DNA from: Bacteroidales bacterium
GTDB taxonomy: Bacteria > Bacteroidota > Bacteroidia > Bacteroidales > F082
Length of the DNA: 34,484 bases
Direction of reading: 5' to 3'
Assembly: GCA_015709215.1 (NCBI GenBank)
Contig: JACCQN010000036.1
Location: 1-34,484 of the forward strand
The notes beneath the pieces are model-generated. The model ran no database searches. It had not been told where the DNA came from and saw nothing but the letters and a program-made list of their open reading frames with translations. Below are positions 8,312-16,311 of this stretch, piece after piece (within the stretch, counting starts at the first letter, position 1; every line of letters begins with the position of its first letter). The translations under genes were made by a program, and so were the position numbers.

Positions 8312-9691
8312 TTAAAAACTATATTTCAATTTAAAAATTAACATATTATAGTCCTTCAGATTTGAAAACAAATTATCTCCTTTTCCATCAAAAATGGTGG
8401 TTGAAACAGTGATTTCTGAATTAACCGTTGGTTGGTAAGCAATCTCAGGCATATACACGAGGGCATAATTGTCTTGAATATTGTCCCAGTCGGTAATTAT
8501 AAAACCGCCACCGATGGGAGTAATTTTCAGCTTTTCATTTAAAAATGTTTTTTCATATCGTAAAAAGAAATAATCATTCAGATTTTCCTTCGCTCTTTCA
8601 TGAATAAAACCGTGTAAGTATTGAACATTAAGATAAGACCCATTGGAGAAAAAATAATCACCACCAATTACAAATTTAATGTACGGTTTTGATTTATCTA
8701 AGACTAACGAATCGCTGGTAACAGGAACAGGCGACATGGGATAAAAAGCGGATAAATCATTAGTCATTATAACATCTTTTTCCGGAATAAATGCTGCTGC
8801 TTCGGCCCAAACCCCAAATCCTGCTATACTTGTTACTAAATCAGCTCCAATGATGTGTGTTCTCGCATACGATAGTTGTGAACTTATTTTTACTCCACCA
8901 AGCGTATCAACCGGAACAAAAGTGTTTTTTGTGGCGAAAGGCAAGCCATCATATCCCCAAACATAGCTTAAAGAAAAATTAACTCCTTGCGCAAATCCTT
9001 TAAATTTTAAACCGGCCGAAGAACTTTCACCTATATTATATTTTGGCATCATTAAGGTATCAGAAACACTTTTTAATACCATTCCACCCGGCATTTCCAT
9101 TGTGGGATTCAGGATGTTGGCAAAAATTCCAATGGGCATATTTGCAGGCTGGAAAAAAGGGATAAAAATGCCCTGCAAAGAAAAGTCGTTATTAATATAG
9201 TAATTCAAGTTGATAGCATCTGAGCCTCTGCGACGACCAAAATCTAAAATATCTTCCAAATCCAACGGATTAAGATTGTCGGTAGGATTCAATTTGTCGG
9301 CAGTTCCCCAAACAATACGCTGACGACCAATGCTTAAGTCTAAGTTTTTGGTTAAAAAACCAGTTATTTGAACGTAAGCTTCTCTGATTTCAAGATTATA
9401 AGGGTCAATAATACCCTTGTTGTACAAATCACTTGATGAAGCAATTTTGGGCAAACCAATATTACGTAACCACACCTCGCTATAAAACTTAGAGTTTCCA
9501 GCTACTCGCTTGTCAAGGTTCAAAGTAAGACGGTTTTCGTTCCATGCCCAATCGTTAGGTGATTTAAGTAAAAAACGCTGGTCAGTAAAGAGTTCACCAG
9601 ACAATTTTAGGCTGTTTGCTTCCTGCGCATTGGCAATACCTGACGTTAAAATGAGTAATACCAATAATTGAAATAGTTTTATTCTTTTCAT
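8312..9691 (-). CDS. DUF1302-like outer-membrane beta-barrel protein
   Basis: The 459-residue protein starts with a signal peptide ending about ANAQ (residue 23). Most of the rest is alternating-polarity beta-strand sequence, as in porins. A diagnostic block at about 122-140 reads GRQRIVWGTADKLNPTDNLN, followed by LDLEDILDFGRRRGSD, as in DUF1302 and alginate-export-type barrels. In proteobacteria DUF1302 proteins are encoded near MMPL/RND permeases and LolA-like DUF1329 proteins and are linked to hydrophobic-compound traffic. Here it is the last gene of the sphingolipid-like operon, 29 nt after the membrane-protein gene. I infer that it is the outer-membrane part of a lipid export or import path. 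Confidence 0.75.
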   Translation of the reverse strand: MKRIKLFQLLVLLILTSGIANAQEANSLKLSGELFTDQRFLLKSPNDWAWNENRLTLNLDKRVAGNSKFYSEVWLRNIGLPKIASSSDLYNKGIIDPYNLEIREAYVQITGFLTKNLDLSIGRQRIVWGTADKLNPTDNLNPLDLEDILDFGRRRGSDAINLNYYINNDFSLQGIFIPFFQPANMPIGIFANILNPTMEMPGGMVLKSVSDTLMMPKYNIGESSSAGLKFKGFAQGVNFSLSYVWGYDGLPFATKNTFVPVDTLGGVKISSQLSYARTHIIGADLVTSIAGFGVWAEAAAFIPEKDVIMTNDLSAFYPMSPVPVTSDSLVLDKSKPYIKFVIGGDYFFSNGSYLNVQYLHGFIHERAKENLNDYFFLRYEKTFLNEKLKITPIGGGFIITDWDNIQDNYALVYMPEIAYQPTVNSEITVSTTIFDGKGDNLFSNLKDYNMLIFKLKYSF

Positions 9692-9720
9692 CTTTTTGTG
9701 ATTTAAAGTGATACGTTTAT

Positions 9721-10440
9721 TTATTGTAAGGTATCTTTGGTCAATAAAATATTTCGTTTTGTAAAAAGCCCTATTCCTATGAGAATAAATATAACCCCAC
9801 CAATAAAAATTGGCCAGTAAAAATTCCCAGGATAATATTGAACAGAAAATTCGAAAAAGTCTTTCGCCGGCACCGCCCAGATATCGGCAATCGAATAATG
9901 ACTGAAGATAAACCTTAAGTAATCCTGTGTAAATGATATAATTACAATAACAGATCCCGCTATTAACATTACAAGTTCATGAACCTTTAAGTGAACCTGT
10001 TGGTTGTGTGTGGAAAAATGAAGAATGAGTAAAGCTAATAAAATCATAAGAAAAGATAGAATAAGCGGAGCCACAACAGGTCCTACCCAGATTACAGGCA
10101 ATAAGAAAAGAATATCCATTGTCATGAAAGATTCCGGCCAGTTTATTAATATTTTCAGGAAAATATAGTAGCAAATATCCCAAACGGCAAAAGCATATAA
10201 AAAGTAAGCAAACCTTGTAACAGTTGATTTGCCTGCAAGAATACCAACAGAAAGAAGCATAAGCAAAGAAAAGGCTTCTCTTAGAATTTCTGTTGTTGCA
10301 AGCATCCTTTCGATAGGCTGTAAAGGGAAAGCAAATCCATTGGGATATACAATTTCCCTTAAGTAAATTACAATTGCACTTTCGAAAAAGCCCATCGATA
10401 CAGCAAAAATTGTTACCCAGAATAAAGTCTTTGGTTTCAT
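9721..10440 (-). CDS. Multi-span membrane protein, unknown function
   Basis: The 239-residue protein has about six to seven hydrophobic segments spread along its length. Polar conserved-looking residues sit near the spans: Glu20, RE at 28-29, FAVWDICYY near residue 84 and a late PGNFYWPIFIGG segment. No known family was recognised. The start at 10440 lies 14 nt after the 75-residue coupled protein, and the stop is 29 nt before the barrel gene, so it belongs to the operon. A role in lipid modification or transport is only positional inference. Confidence 0.7.
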   Translation of the reverse strand: MKPKTLFWVTIFAVSMGFFESAIVIYLREIVYPNGFAFPLQPIERMLATTEILREAFSLLMLLSVGILAGKSTVTRFAYFLYAFAVWDICYYIFLKILINWPESFMTMDILFLLPVIWVGPVVAPLILSFLMILLALLILHFSTHNQQVHLKVHELVMLIAGSVIVIISFTQDYLRFIFSHYSIADIWAVPAKDFFEFSVQYYPGNFYWPIFIGGVIFILIGIGLFTKRNILLTKDTLQ

Positions 10441-10454
10441 TTTTTGTTAATAAT

Positions 10455-10682
10455 TTAAAGTTTCCATAACGAATGTTGAAGTTCCCTTAATCTTAATATC
10501 CTGTCGGCAATAGCAGTTTTTAAGGAGATTTCCACATCAATTTTGTTTTGAACTTCAGGAAGTGCTGTCTCGTTTTTTGCAGATGGAACTGTTGCGCACC
10601 TGATTGCGAATTTCAAAGCACATGCTTTTCCAATTTCAAACGAGGCTGGAGTAATAGCAGTGTCGGAAAAATCATTCATCAT
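10455..10682 (-). CDS. Small protein translationally coupled to the acyltransferase
   Basis: The 75-residue product has no signal peptide or membrane span. It shows an N-terminal FSDTAITPASFEIGKA segment, a central lysine and glutamate-containing stretch, and an amphipathic C-terminus (IADRILRLRELQHSLWKL). The ATG shares its A with the TAA stop of the upstream gene (TAATG), a common sign of real coupled translation. The next gene starts 14 nt downstream. No family was recognised. It may be a partner of the acyltransferase, but this rests on coupling alone. Confidence 0.55.
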   Translation of the reverse strand: MMNDFSDTAITPASFEIGKACALKFAIRCATVPSAKNETALPEVQNKIDVEISLKTAIADRILRLRELQHSLWKL

Positions 10683-11806
10683 TATATTTTTTTAAAATAA
10701 CTTCTGCTTCTTTTATGCTGTCTGTTTTCAAGTTTATCCCAAAGGTTTTGCGCGGATAAATTGTGTTCCAGCTCCCGTGTGGTTTCTATATATCTTATAC
10801 CTTCTGAAACAATTGAGTTTCCTATATCGTCAAAGATCAACGCATTTACACCTTTGTTCCTATAGTCGCTATGGATTGCAATAAGTAAGGTATCGATTGT
10901 ATCATTAACATACAGGGCCTTTTGTATATACAGAAATCCAAAAGGGAATAAATTTCCTTTGGACTTTTGCAATGCTTTTGAAAGTGAGGGCAGGCATATG
11001 CCAAAACCAACAACATTGTTTTCGGCATTTAGTATTACTGATATATATTTTAATCTCAGCAAGGGGATAAATTGTTTTTTCAGCGCATCTATTTGGTTAG
11101 GAGTAAGCTCAGAAAAACCATGTATGTTTTGGTATTCCTTATTCAGAAGTTGGAAGATGTCGTCTGCATATTTTAGAACCTCTTTCTTTGATTTTAATTT
11201 CAGGCTTTGCAATTTATACTTCTCGGCAATTGACTTTGCAATCCGGCTATACCTTACCGGAATTTCGTCAGGAACAGTTACCCTAAATTCAACCCAATCA
11301 ACTTCCTTCTCAAAACCTAATTGTTCAATCATCTGAGCGTAATAAGGAAAATTATATTTGCCGTAGGCTGTCGGGATTTCGTCAAAACCTTCGATAAGAA
11401 TGCCTGAAGCATCAAACTCAGAAAACCCGAGAGGGCCATGAATGCCAACGGCTCCTTTTTCGTTGGCAAATTGCACAACTGTCTGAATCAGGGCTTTTAA
11501 AATATCAATATCCTCAATAAAATCAAGCCAACCAAAGCGAACCAATTGCTTCCCTATCTTTTTGTTGTACTTATGGTTTATGATTCCTGCTATTCGCCCA
11601 ACGATTGTATTGGTTTCATTGTAGGCCAACCAGTATTTTGCTTCACAAAAATCAAAAGAAGGGTTTTTATCTTTTGATAAGGTTTCAAGCTCTGCTGAGA
11701 TTAGCGGTGGTACATAGAATTTATTCTCCTCATAAAGTTTGTTAGGGAATTTGATAAACTTTTTCAAATCGTTTTTGCTTGTAATCTCTTTGATTGTAAT
11801 TTTCAT
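10682..11806 (-). CDS. GNAT-fold acyltransferase, candidate bacterial ceramide synthase
   Basis: The 374-residue protein is longer than a single GNAT domain and resembles the two-domain YghO-like GNAT group. The N-terminal part has KFIKFPNKLYEENKFYVPPL and AYNETNTIVGRIAGIINHKYN; mid-protein lies HGPLGFSEFDASGILIEGFD; the C-terminal part has HSDYRNKGVNALIFDDIGN, which fits an acyl-CoA/ACP-binding loop. Known bacterial ceramide synthases (bCerS) are GNAT-like rather than related to eukaryotic enzymes. Encoded 36 nt after a short-chain reductase and two genes after a serine palmitoyltransferase-like enzyme, it is the best candidate for N-acylating the sphingoid base. The family call is firm; the substrate is inferred. 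Confidence 0.7.
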   Translation of the reverse strand: MKITIKEITSKNDLKKFIKFPNKLYEENKFYVPPLISAELETLSKDKNPSFDFCEAKYWLAYNETNTIVGRIAGIINHKYNKKIGKQLVRFGWLDFIEDIDILKALIQTVVQFANEKGAVGIHGPLGFSEFDASGILIEGFDEIPTAYGKYNFPYYAQMIEQLGFEKEVDWVEFRVTVPDEIPVRYSRIAKSIAEKYKLQSLKLKSKKEVLKYADDIFQLLNKEYQNIHGFSELTPNQIDALKKQFIPLLRLKYISVILNAENNVVGFGICLPSLSKALQKSKGNLFPFGFLYIQKALYVNDTIDTLLIAIHSDYRNKGVNALIFDDIGNSIVSEGIRYIETTRELEHNLSAQNLWDKLENRQHKRSRSYFKKI

Positions 11807-11842
11807 ATAATGTATATTACATTAATTTTTAAACACTTACTC

Positions 11843-12637
11843 TTAAAGGTAGTAATTACTAATTAACCGATAAAACAGTTTTTCAGGTAGAATTCTTTTT
11901 AGAAACACTGAAAATTTTTGCAAAGGAGAGGCAATGACATACCTCACAGGTTTATGCTGCCTACTAATAAGTTTCTCTATTCTCTTAGCTAATTTATCTG
12001 GATGTAAACCGTTCTTTTCATCATGTTCAATTTGCGAAAGTGTTTTCTCAAAAGTTGGATAAACTGCTATTGAATCGTCCTTTTTAGCACAAAGCCGGTT
12101 TGTTGTAAATTTCGTGGCAAAGTCGCCGGGATTAATTACCATCACCTTAATATTGAATTGTTTCACCTCATGATATAAAGCCTGGGAAAAACCTTCGAGG
12201 GCAAACTTGCTGGCCGAATAAATTCCCTGATAGGGTAAGCCTATCAAACCACCAATAGAGCTGATCGTTATAATTAGACCGCTTGACTGCTTACGCATAA
12301 TTGGCAATACGGCCTGAGTAACTCTCACAGCTCCAAGAAAATTAACGTCCATTAAGTGTTGGATATCAGTAATTTTGGTAAATTCAAGTGGTGCTGCAAT
12401 CCCTGCACCGGCATTATTTATTAGCACATCGAGGCGTCCTTCCTTTCGATACACCTCATCGATTGCCTGTTTAACCGATTCATCTGATACCACATCCATG
12501 TATAGGTAACTGACCTTAGGTATTAAGTCAATTTTCTTACGCACAGTTCCATAAACCCTGTAATTGCCTTTTGCAAGCTGTTGAGCTATGGCAAAGCCAA
12601 AACCAGATGAAATTCCTGTAATTAAAACCACTTTCAT
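11843..12637 (-). CDS. Short-chain dehydrogenase, candidate 3-ketosphinganine reductase
   Basis: The 264-residue classical SDR has the nucleotide-binding motif TGISSGFG (7-14), NNAG at 74-77, Ser126/Ser127 and the YSASK active site with Tyr140 and Lys144. A basic stretch after the second strand (TVRKK) suggests NADPH preference. The C-terminal third is basic and hydrophobic (KPVRYVIASPLQKFSVFLKRI), which may mediate membrane contact, as in ketosphinganine reductases. It lies 22 nt after the serine palmitoyltransferase-like gene and 36 nt before the acyltransferase. The order condensation, reduction, acylation fits reduction of 3-ketodihydrosphingosine, or its sulfonolipid equivalent 3-ketocapnine. 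Confidence 0.75.
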   Translation of the reverse strand: MKVVLITGISSGFGFAIAQQLAKGNYRVYGTVRKKIDLIPKVSYLYMDVVSDESVKQAIDEVYRKEGRLDVLINNAGAGIAAPLEFTKITDIQHLMDVNFLGAVRVTQAVLPIMRKQSSGLIITISSIGGLIGLPYQGIYSASKFALEGFSQALYHEVKQFNIKVMVINPGDFATKFTTNRLCAKKDDSIAVYPTFEKTLSQIEHDEKNGLHPDKLAKRIEKLISRQHKPVRYVIASPLQKFSVFLKRILPEKLFYRLISNYYL

Positions 12638-12659
12638 ATTTGGATTATTGTTAGCATTA

Positions 12660-13868
12660 TTATTCTGTATGATGTTGAAAACAATTTGTTACCTCGAGTT
12701 TATTAAAAGCGCTGATTATCTTTTCAATAGCTACATCAAGTTGTTCGTAAGAGTGTGTAGCCATAAGGGAGAAACGTATCAGAGCATTCTCCTTCGAAAC
12801 CGCAGGAGAAATAACAGGATTTACAAAAACACCCTCATCAAGTAGTATGCGAGCCAACTTCAAAACTTTCATATCATCTTTGACATATAAAGGAATTATC
12901 GGGGTTTCGCTCTTACCTGTATCAATACCGGCACTAATGAAAGCCTGCTGTGCATATTTGGTTAAATCCCAAAGATGCTTAATTCGTTCAGGTTCATCAA
13001 GCATTATCTCAATGGCAGCACTCACGCTTGCAACGGAGGCGGGGGGCATACTTGCGCTAAAAATCAATGCGCGGGCATTATGCTTTAAAAAGTTAATTAC
13101 CTCTTTGTCGCCTGCAATAAACCCACCTAACGAGGCTAAAGATTTAGAAAAAGTACCCATAATTAAATCTACATCCTGAGTTAGCTTAAAATGGGATGAT
13201 GTCCCTCTGCCATTTTGACCAATTACCCCAATTGCATGTGCATCATCAACCATCAAGCTTGCATTATATTTTTCTTTCAATCGGACAATTTCCGGTAAAT
13301 TAACAATATCCCCCTCCATAGAAAATATGCCATCAACAACAATAAGTTTATTTTTGTCCGATTCACAAAGCATCAGCTTCGATTCAAGCGAAGACATATC
13401 GTTGTGGGCAAACTTAAGTATTCTGGCAAGAGACAACCTGCTGCCTTCAATAATGGAAGCATGGTCTTGAGAATCGAGTAAAAGGTAGTCATTGCGGCCA
13501 GAGAGAGCCGAAATTGCGCCAAGATTTGCTTGAAAACCTGTGCTAAAGCAAATAGCTTCATCCTTGCCAACTAGTTTAGCCAACTTCTCTTCCAGATCAA
13601 GATGAATATCAAGAGTTCCATTAAGGAAGCGGGAACCCGAGCAGCTTGTACCATATTTTCCGATAGCTTTTATCGCTGCCTCTTTAATCTTAGGATGATT
13701 CGACAGGCCTAGATAGCTGTTAGAACCAAACATCAAAACCTTCTTCCCGTTAATGGTTACTTCCGAATCCTGCCCGGATTCGATTGCCCTAAAGTAGGGA
13801 TAAATACCCGCAGCCATTGCCTGCTGAGGGATATCATACTTTTTGTATCTTTCTGAAAGTATTTTCAT
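12660..13868 (-). CDS. Serine palmitoyltransferase-like alpha-oxoamine synthase
   Basis: The 402-residue PLP enzyme has the alpha-oxoamine synthase pattern: FGSNSYLGLSNHP near residue 47, GTSCSGSRFLNGT near 73, PLP-stacking His136 (QDHASII), DDAHAIG at 208-214 and the PLP lysine Lys242 in GTFSKSLASLGGF. The TFSKS...LGGF version is typical of serine palmitoyltransferase, whereas KBL and ALAS differ there. It would condense an acyl thioester with serine, or with cysteate in sulfonolipid makers. The frame extends to 14027, but that extension is Cys-rich nonsense overlapping the GtrA-like gene, so ATG 13868 is chosen. It is soluble or peripherally membrane-bound in bacteria. Confidence 0.85.
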   Translation of the reverse strand: MKILSERYKKYDIPQQAMAAGIYPYFRAIESGQDSEVTINGKKVLMFGSNSYLGLSNHPKIKEAAIKAIGKYGTSCSGSRFLNGTLDIHLDLEEKLAKLVGKDEAICFSTGFQANLGAISALSGRNDYLLLDSQDHASIIEGSRLSLARILKFAHNDMSSLESKLMLCESDKNKLIVVDGIFSMEGDIVNLPEIVRLKEKYNASLMVDDAHAIGVIGQNGRGTSSHFKLTQDVDLIMGTFSKSLASLGGFIAGDKEVINFLKHNARALIFSASMPPASVASVSAAIEIMLDEPERIKHLWDLTKYAQQAFISAGIDTGKSETPIIPLYVKDDMKVLKLARILLDEGVFVNPVISPAVSKENALIRFSLMATHSYEQLDVAIEKIISAFNKLEVTNCFQHHTE

Positions 13869-13903
13869 AGGGATCAATATTACTAATTTTTGTTTCTCAT
13901 TGT

Positions 13904-14341
13904 TTACATTTTGTTTACAGCAACAATTATAGCTGGTCGTTTTTTGTGTACTATAAACTCGACATGCACAAAATACACAATGCCGGATATTAACAGCGCC
14001 GTAAGATTGCAGCATACTGCATCCCAACCAAATAGTTTCTCAAAAAGCAACAGAAATGCCATTTTGACAATAAATCCGGAAACACAGGAAATGTTGAAAA
14101 TAACAAAGTGGGCTATAAAAGTCTTTATGTTTTTTATAGATTTTCGTTTGCTCCATACCCGATAGTGGGATAATAAGAAAATTGCAAATACTGTAATCTC
14201 AAACGAAATAGTTGGTGCCACTAAATAATGTCCAATATAAGAAGAAGAAAAAATGTAGGAAGAGAGCCCCCATAGGATCATGGTATCGACTAAGGTGCCA
14301 ATAAAACGGCTTGCTACAAATTTTATATATTGAATTGACAT
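13904..14341 (-). CDS. GtrA-like four-span membrane protein
   Basis: The 145-residue protein (from ATG 14341) has four hydrophobic segments and a GtrA-type start (YIKFVASRFIGTLVDTMILW) with a basic turn around YRVWSKRKS. GtrA-family proteins assist transfer or flipping of lipid-linked sugars. A start at 14395 is possible but would overlap the upstream gene by 44 nt; ATG 14341 leaves a 10-nt gap. It sits between a CDP-alcohol phosphatidyltransferase and the serine palmitoyltransferase-like gene. A role in head-group decoration or flipping of the lipid is inferred. Confidence 0.75.
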   Translation of the reverse strand: MSIQYIKFVASRFIGTLVDTMILWGLSSYIFSSSYIGHYLVAPTISFEITVFAIFLLSHYRVWSKRKSIKNIKTFIAHFVIFNISCVSGFIVKMAFLLLFEKLFGWDAVCCNLTALLISGIVYFVHVEFIVHKKRPAIIVAVNKM

Positions 14342-14351
14342 AAAATGTGAT

Positions 14352-15038
14352 TTAGTGTTTGGGAGGGTCGATTTTTTCGTATTTATTCTTATCAATTAAA
14401 AAGTTTACCAGGTAAATAATGAAAAGAATAAAAGCAATAACAATTCCTATAATATCAAATAGGTTTAAAGCAACACCATTGAGTACAAAGTTCTGTTTTC
14501 CTATTGGGAAATATATAAAGAGTGTGTTTATAAGTATAACAATTAAACGAAATTCGGTGGGACCCAGTTTAAAGTAAGAGATTTTGAACTTACCCTTAAG
14601 ATGAGTATTGATGTATGTTAAAACAGATAAAAGCAAATACCCTGCAAGAATAAGCATGGCAACTGCAAAGTTTATGTATGGAGAAAGCCCTGCTCCCACA
14701 CAAATGGCGAAAACCGTTAAACCATCAATACTGTGGTCGATGAAAAATCCATATATCGGACGCTGAGCATTCCTTACACGGGCTAATGTTCCATCAAGAC
14801 TATCGCCAAACCAATTCAATACCAAACCAAAAGAAGCTAACCAAAGGAAATGGCTTTCCAGATTTGAAAGTATATAACCAGCACTTGAAATTAAAGCACC
14901 AGCAAATCCTAAAACTGTTAAATGGTCAGAATTAATTTTTTGAGGTATTCGTAGTGCCATCCATACTAAAGCTTTCTTCTCCAGGCAGGAGAAAATGGAC
15001 GTTTGTATTCTTACTTCAGGTTTTATACTGCTTGTCAT
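14352..15038 (-). CDS. CDP-alcohol phosphatidyltransferase family protein
   Basis: The 228-residue membrane protein carries the catalytic motif DSLDGTLAR with Asp79, Asp82, Gly83, Ala86 and Arg87, then Gly97, Asp101 and Asp105 (GFFIDHSID). This matches the metal-binding consensus of the family. Several hydrophobic spans follow. Such enzymes move a phosphatidyl or phospho-alcohol group from a CDP-linked donor to an alcohol, as in phosphatidylinositol or phosphatidylglycerol-phosphate synthesis. The frame opens at 15107, but ATG 15038 fits the normal family start. As first gene of the block it may make the head group for the sphingoid lipid, for example a phosphoinositol or phosphoethanolamine; this is inference. 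Confidence 0.85.
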   Translation of the reverse strand: MTSSIKPEVRIQTSIFSCLEKKALVWMALRIPQKINSDHLTVLGFAGALISSAGYILSNLESHFLWLASFGLVLNWFGDSLDGTLARVRNAQRPIYGFFIDHSIDGLTVFAICVGAGLSPYINFAVAMLILAGYLLLSVLTYINTHLKGKFKISYFKLGPTEFRLIVILINTLFIYFPIGKQNFVLNGVALNLFDIIGIVIAFILFIIYLVNFLIDKNKYEKIDPPKH

Positions 15039-15459
15039 CTTAGTTTTTGATTTTGAAATTGTTATATCTGAAATATGCAAGGCCTGAATGTGCGAGATTC
15101 GATACACTCAATATTCTTATCCACAGGATAAGCAACATAATTCATTGCAGAAATTTTTCTCATCATTCGAGTCCTTTCACCGTTTCTTTCTTGAATACAC
15201 ATTTTATTGCCGGTACCTTGTTCCTATTGTGATTTCCAAGTTATATTCCTGTTTTTTTTCTATTCTTTTGATAACAAAGCCTTTTCCTTTTTAGTTTTTA
15301 CTGTATTTTTTGCAAGCTAGCTGAAGCCCCGGTCGCAATGATTTAGATTATCAATAAAGAAAACCTAAGGCTTTCGCTCCAAAATGCTGAAAGTTAACAT
15401 TTTTCAAATCAAAGTTAACTCAAAGTAAAGCAATATTTCGCCAAATCGTATCACTCAAC
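15039..15459. other. Intergenic region between the two lipid blocks
   Basis: 421 bp without a convincing gene. It contains a perfect 7-bp palindrome with 3-nt centre at 15116-15132 (CTTATCC-ACA-GGATAAG), two GTTAAC hexamers near 15394 and 15414, and a 10-bp inverted repeat whose arms lie at 15360-15369 and 15459-15468, the latter touching the patatin stop codon. It should hold the patatin-gene terminator and the block B promoter, but no clear consensus promoter was found. A 34-codon minus-strand frame near 15065-15166 is doubtful. Confidence 0.5.
15116..15132. promoter_or_regulatory. Perfect palindrome upstream of block B
   Basis: CTTATCC-ACA-GGATAAG is a perfect 7-bp inverted repeat with a 3-nt centre, 78 nt upstream of the CDP-alcohol phosphatidyltransferase start at 15038. 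It may be a repressor or activator site for block B. It also contains TTATCCACA, identical to a DnaA box, but there is only one copy. Confidence 0.4.
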
Positions 15460-16308
15460 TTAGGTTTTATAATAATCTAGTACCCCTTTTGCTGCACTTT
15501 CCCCTAGCTGTATCAATTCTTTTGCCCGGTAAAAATCAAAAGTGTTGGCAGAATTATGCGGAATGTTAATTACCAAATCAGGCTTATGGTTTTCAATGCT
15601 CATTTTTGCAATTCTTTGTATCATTGCCGAAGTAGTACCACTTAAAAGTGAGTAATACCCTGCACTTTGCTTATCACCGGTTAAAATTAAGGTCGATATG
15701 GTGTTCATCAACTTGTTTAAGTATCCATTATTATTTGTTTCTTTTGGAATATCAGTTTTTTTTTCGCCATAAAGATTCACTACAACCAGGATATCACCAT
15801 TTTTTCGGAGCACCTGCTCAATAGGAATTGGATTCAGAATACCGCCGTCAACAAGAATGGTATCAGTGTATTTTACGGGTGTAAAAACTGCCGGGATTGC
15901 AATAGATGCCCGGGCTGCTTCATAAAAACTTCCTTTTGTAAAAACCACTTCTTTTTCATGGAGTATATCAGTAGCAACTGCGGCAAAGGGGATAAGCATA
16001 TCTTCGATGTTCATATCGGGGATAAAGGTTTTCATCTTGTCAAAAACGCGTTCGCCCTTCAGCAAGCCATGAGTTGTAAGTGTAAAATCCATAAGTCCCC
16101 AAACATCCTTTTTGTTAAGAGAACTTACCCACTCGGTATATTGCTGAATTTTCCCCATGGCATAAAGCCCTCCTATAACAGCTCCTATGGAAGAGCCAGA
16201 AACAGAAGATATATGAAACCCATGCTTTTCTAATTCGTTTATAACGCCGATATGGGCAAGCCCTCTTGAGCCTCCACTTGATAGTACTAATGCCACATTC
16301 TGTTTCAT
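15460..16308 (-). CDS. Patatin-like phospholipase family protein
   Basis: The 282-residue protein has the patatin hallmarks: oxyanion loop GGSRGLAH (from residue 12), nucleophile Ser40 in GSSIG (38-42), and catalytic Asp154 in VDGGILNPIP. Length matches the small RssA-type group. It would hydrolyse acyl esters of membrane lipids in the cytoplasm. It is the last gene of block A, 3 nt after the PlsC-like gene. Pairing of an acyltransferase with a lipase suggests acyl-chain remodelling or recycling of a lipid intermediate. Confidence 0.9.
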   Translation of the reverse strand: MKQNVALVLSSGGSRGLAHIGVINELEKHGFHISSVSGSSIGAVIGGLYAMGKIQQYTEWVSSLNKKDVWGLMDFTLTTHGLLKGERVFDKMKTFIPDMNIEDMLIPFAAVATDILHEKEVVFTKGSFYEAARASIAIPAVFTPVKYTDTILVDGGILNPIPIEQVLRKNGDILVVVNLYGEKKTDIPKETNNNGYLNKLMNTISTLILTGDKQSAGYYSLLSGTTSAMIQRIAKMSIENHKPDLVINIPHNSANTFDFYRAKELIQLGESAAKGVLDYYKT

Positions 16309-16311
16309 CTT

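Noticed and set aside
12660-14027. Longer 455-residue form of the serine palmitoyltransferase-like gene
   Set aside because: The extra 53 residues are Cys-rich, unlike the family, and overlap the GtrA-like gene in another frame; ATG 13868 gives the normal family start.
14352-15107. Longer start for the CDP-alcohol phosphatidyltransferase
   Set aside because: The added residues lack family resemblance; ATG 15038 fits better.
15117-15125. DnaA-box-like nonamer TTATCCACA as part of a replication origin
   Set aside because: Only one copy, with no dnaA/dnaN genes, A/T-rich iterons or box cluster nearby.
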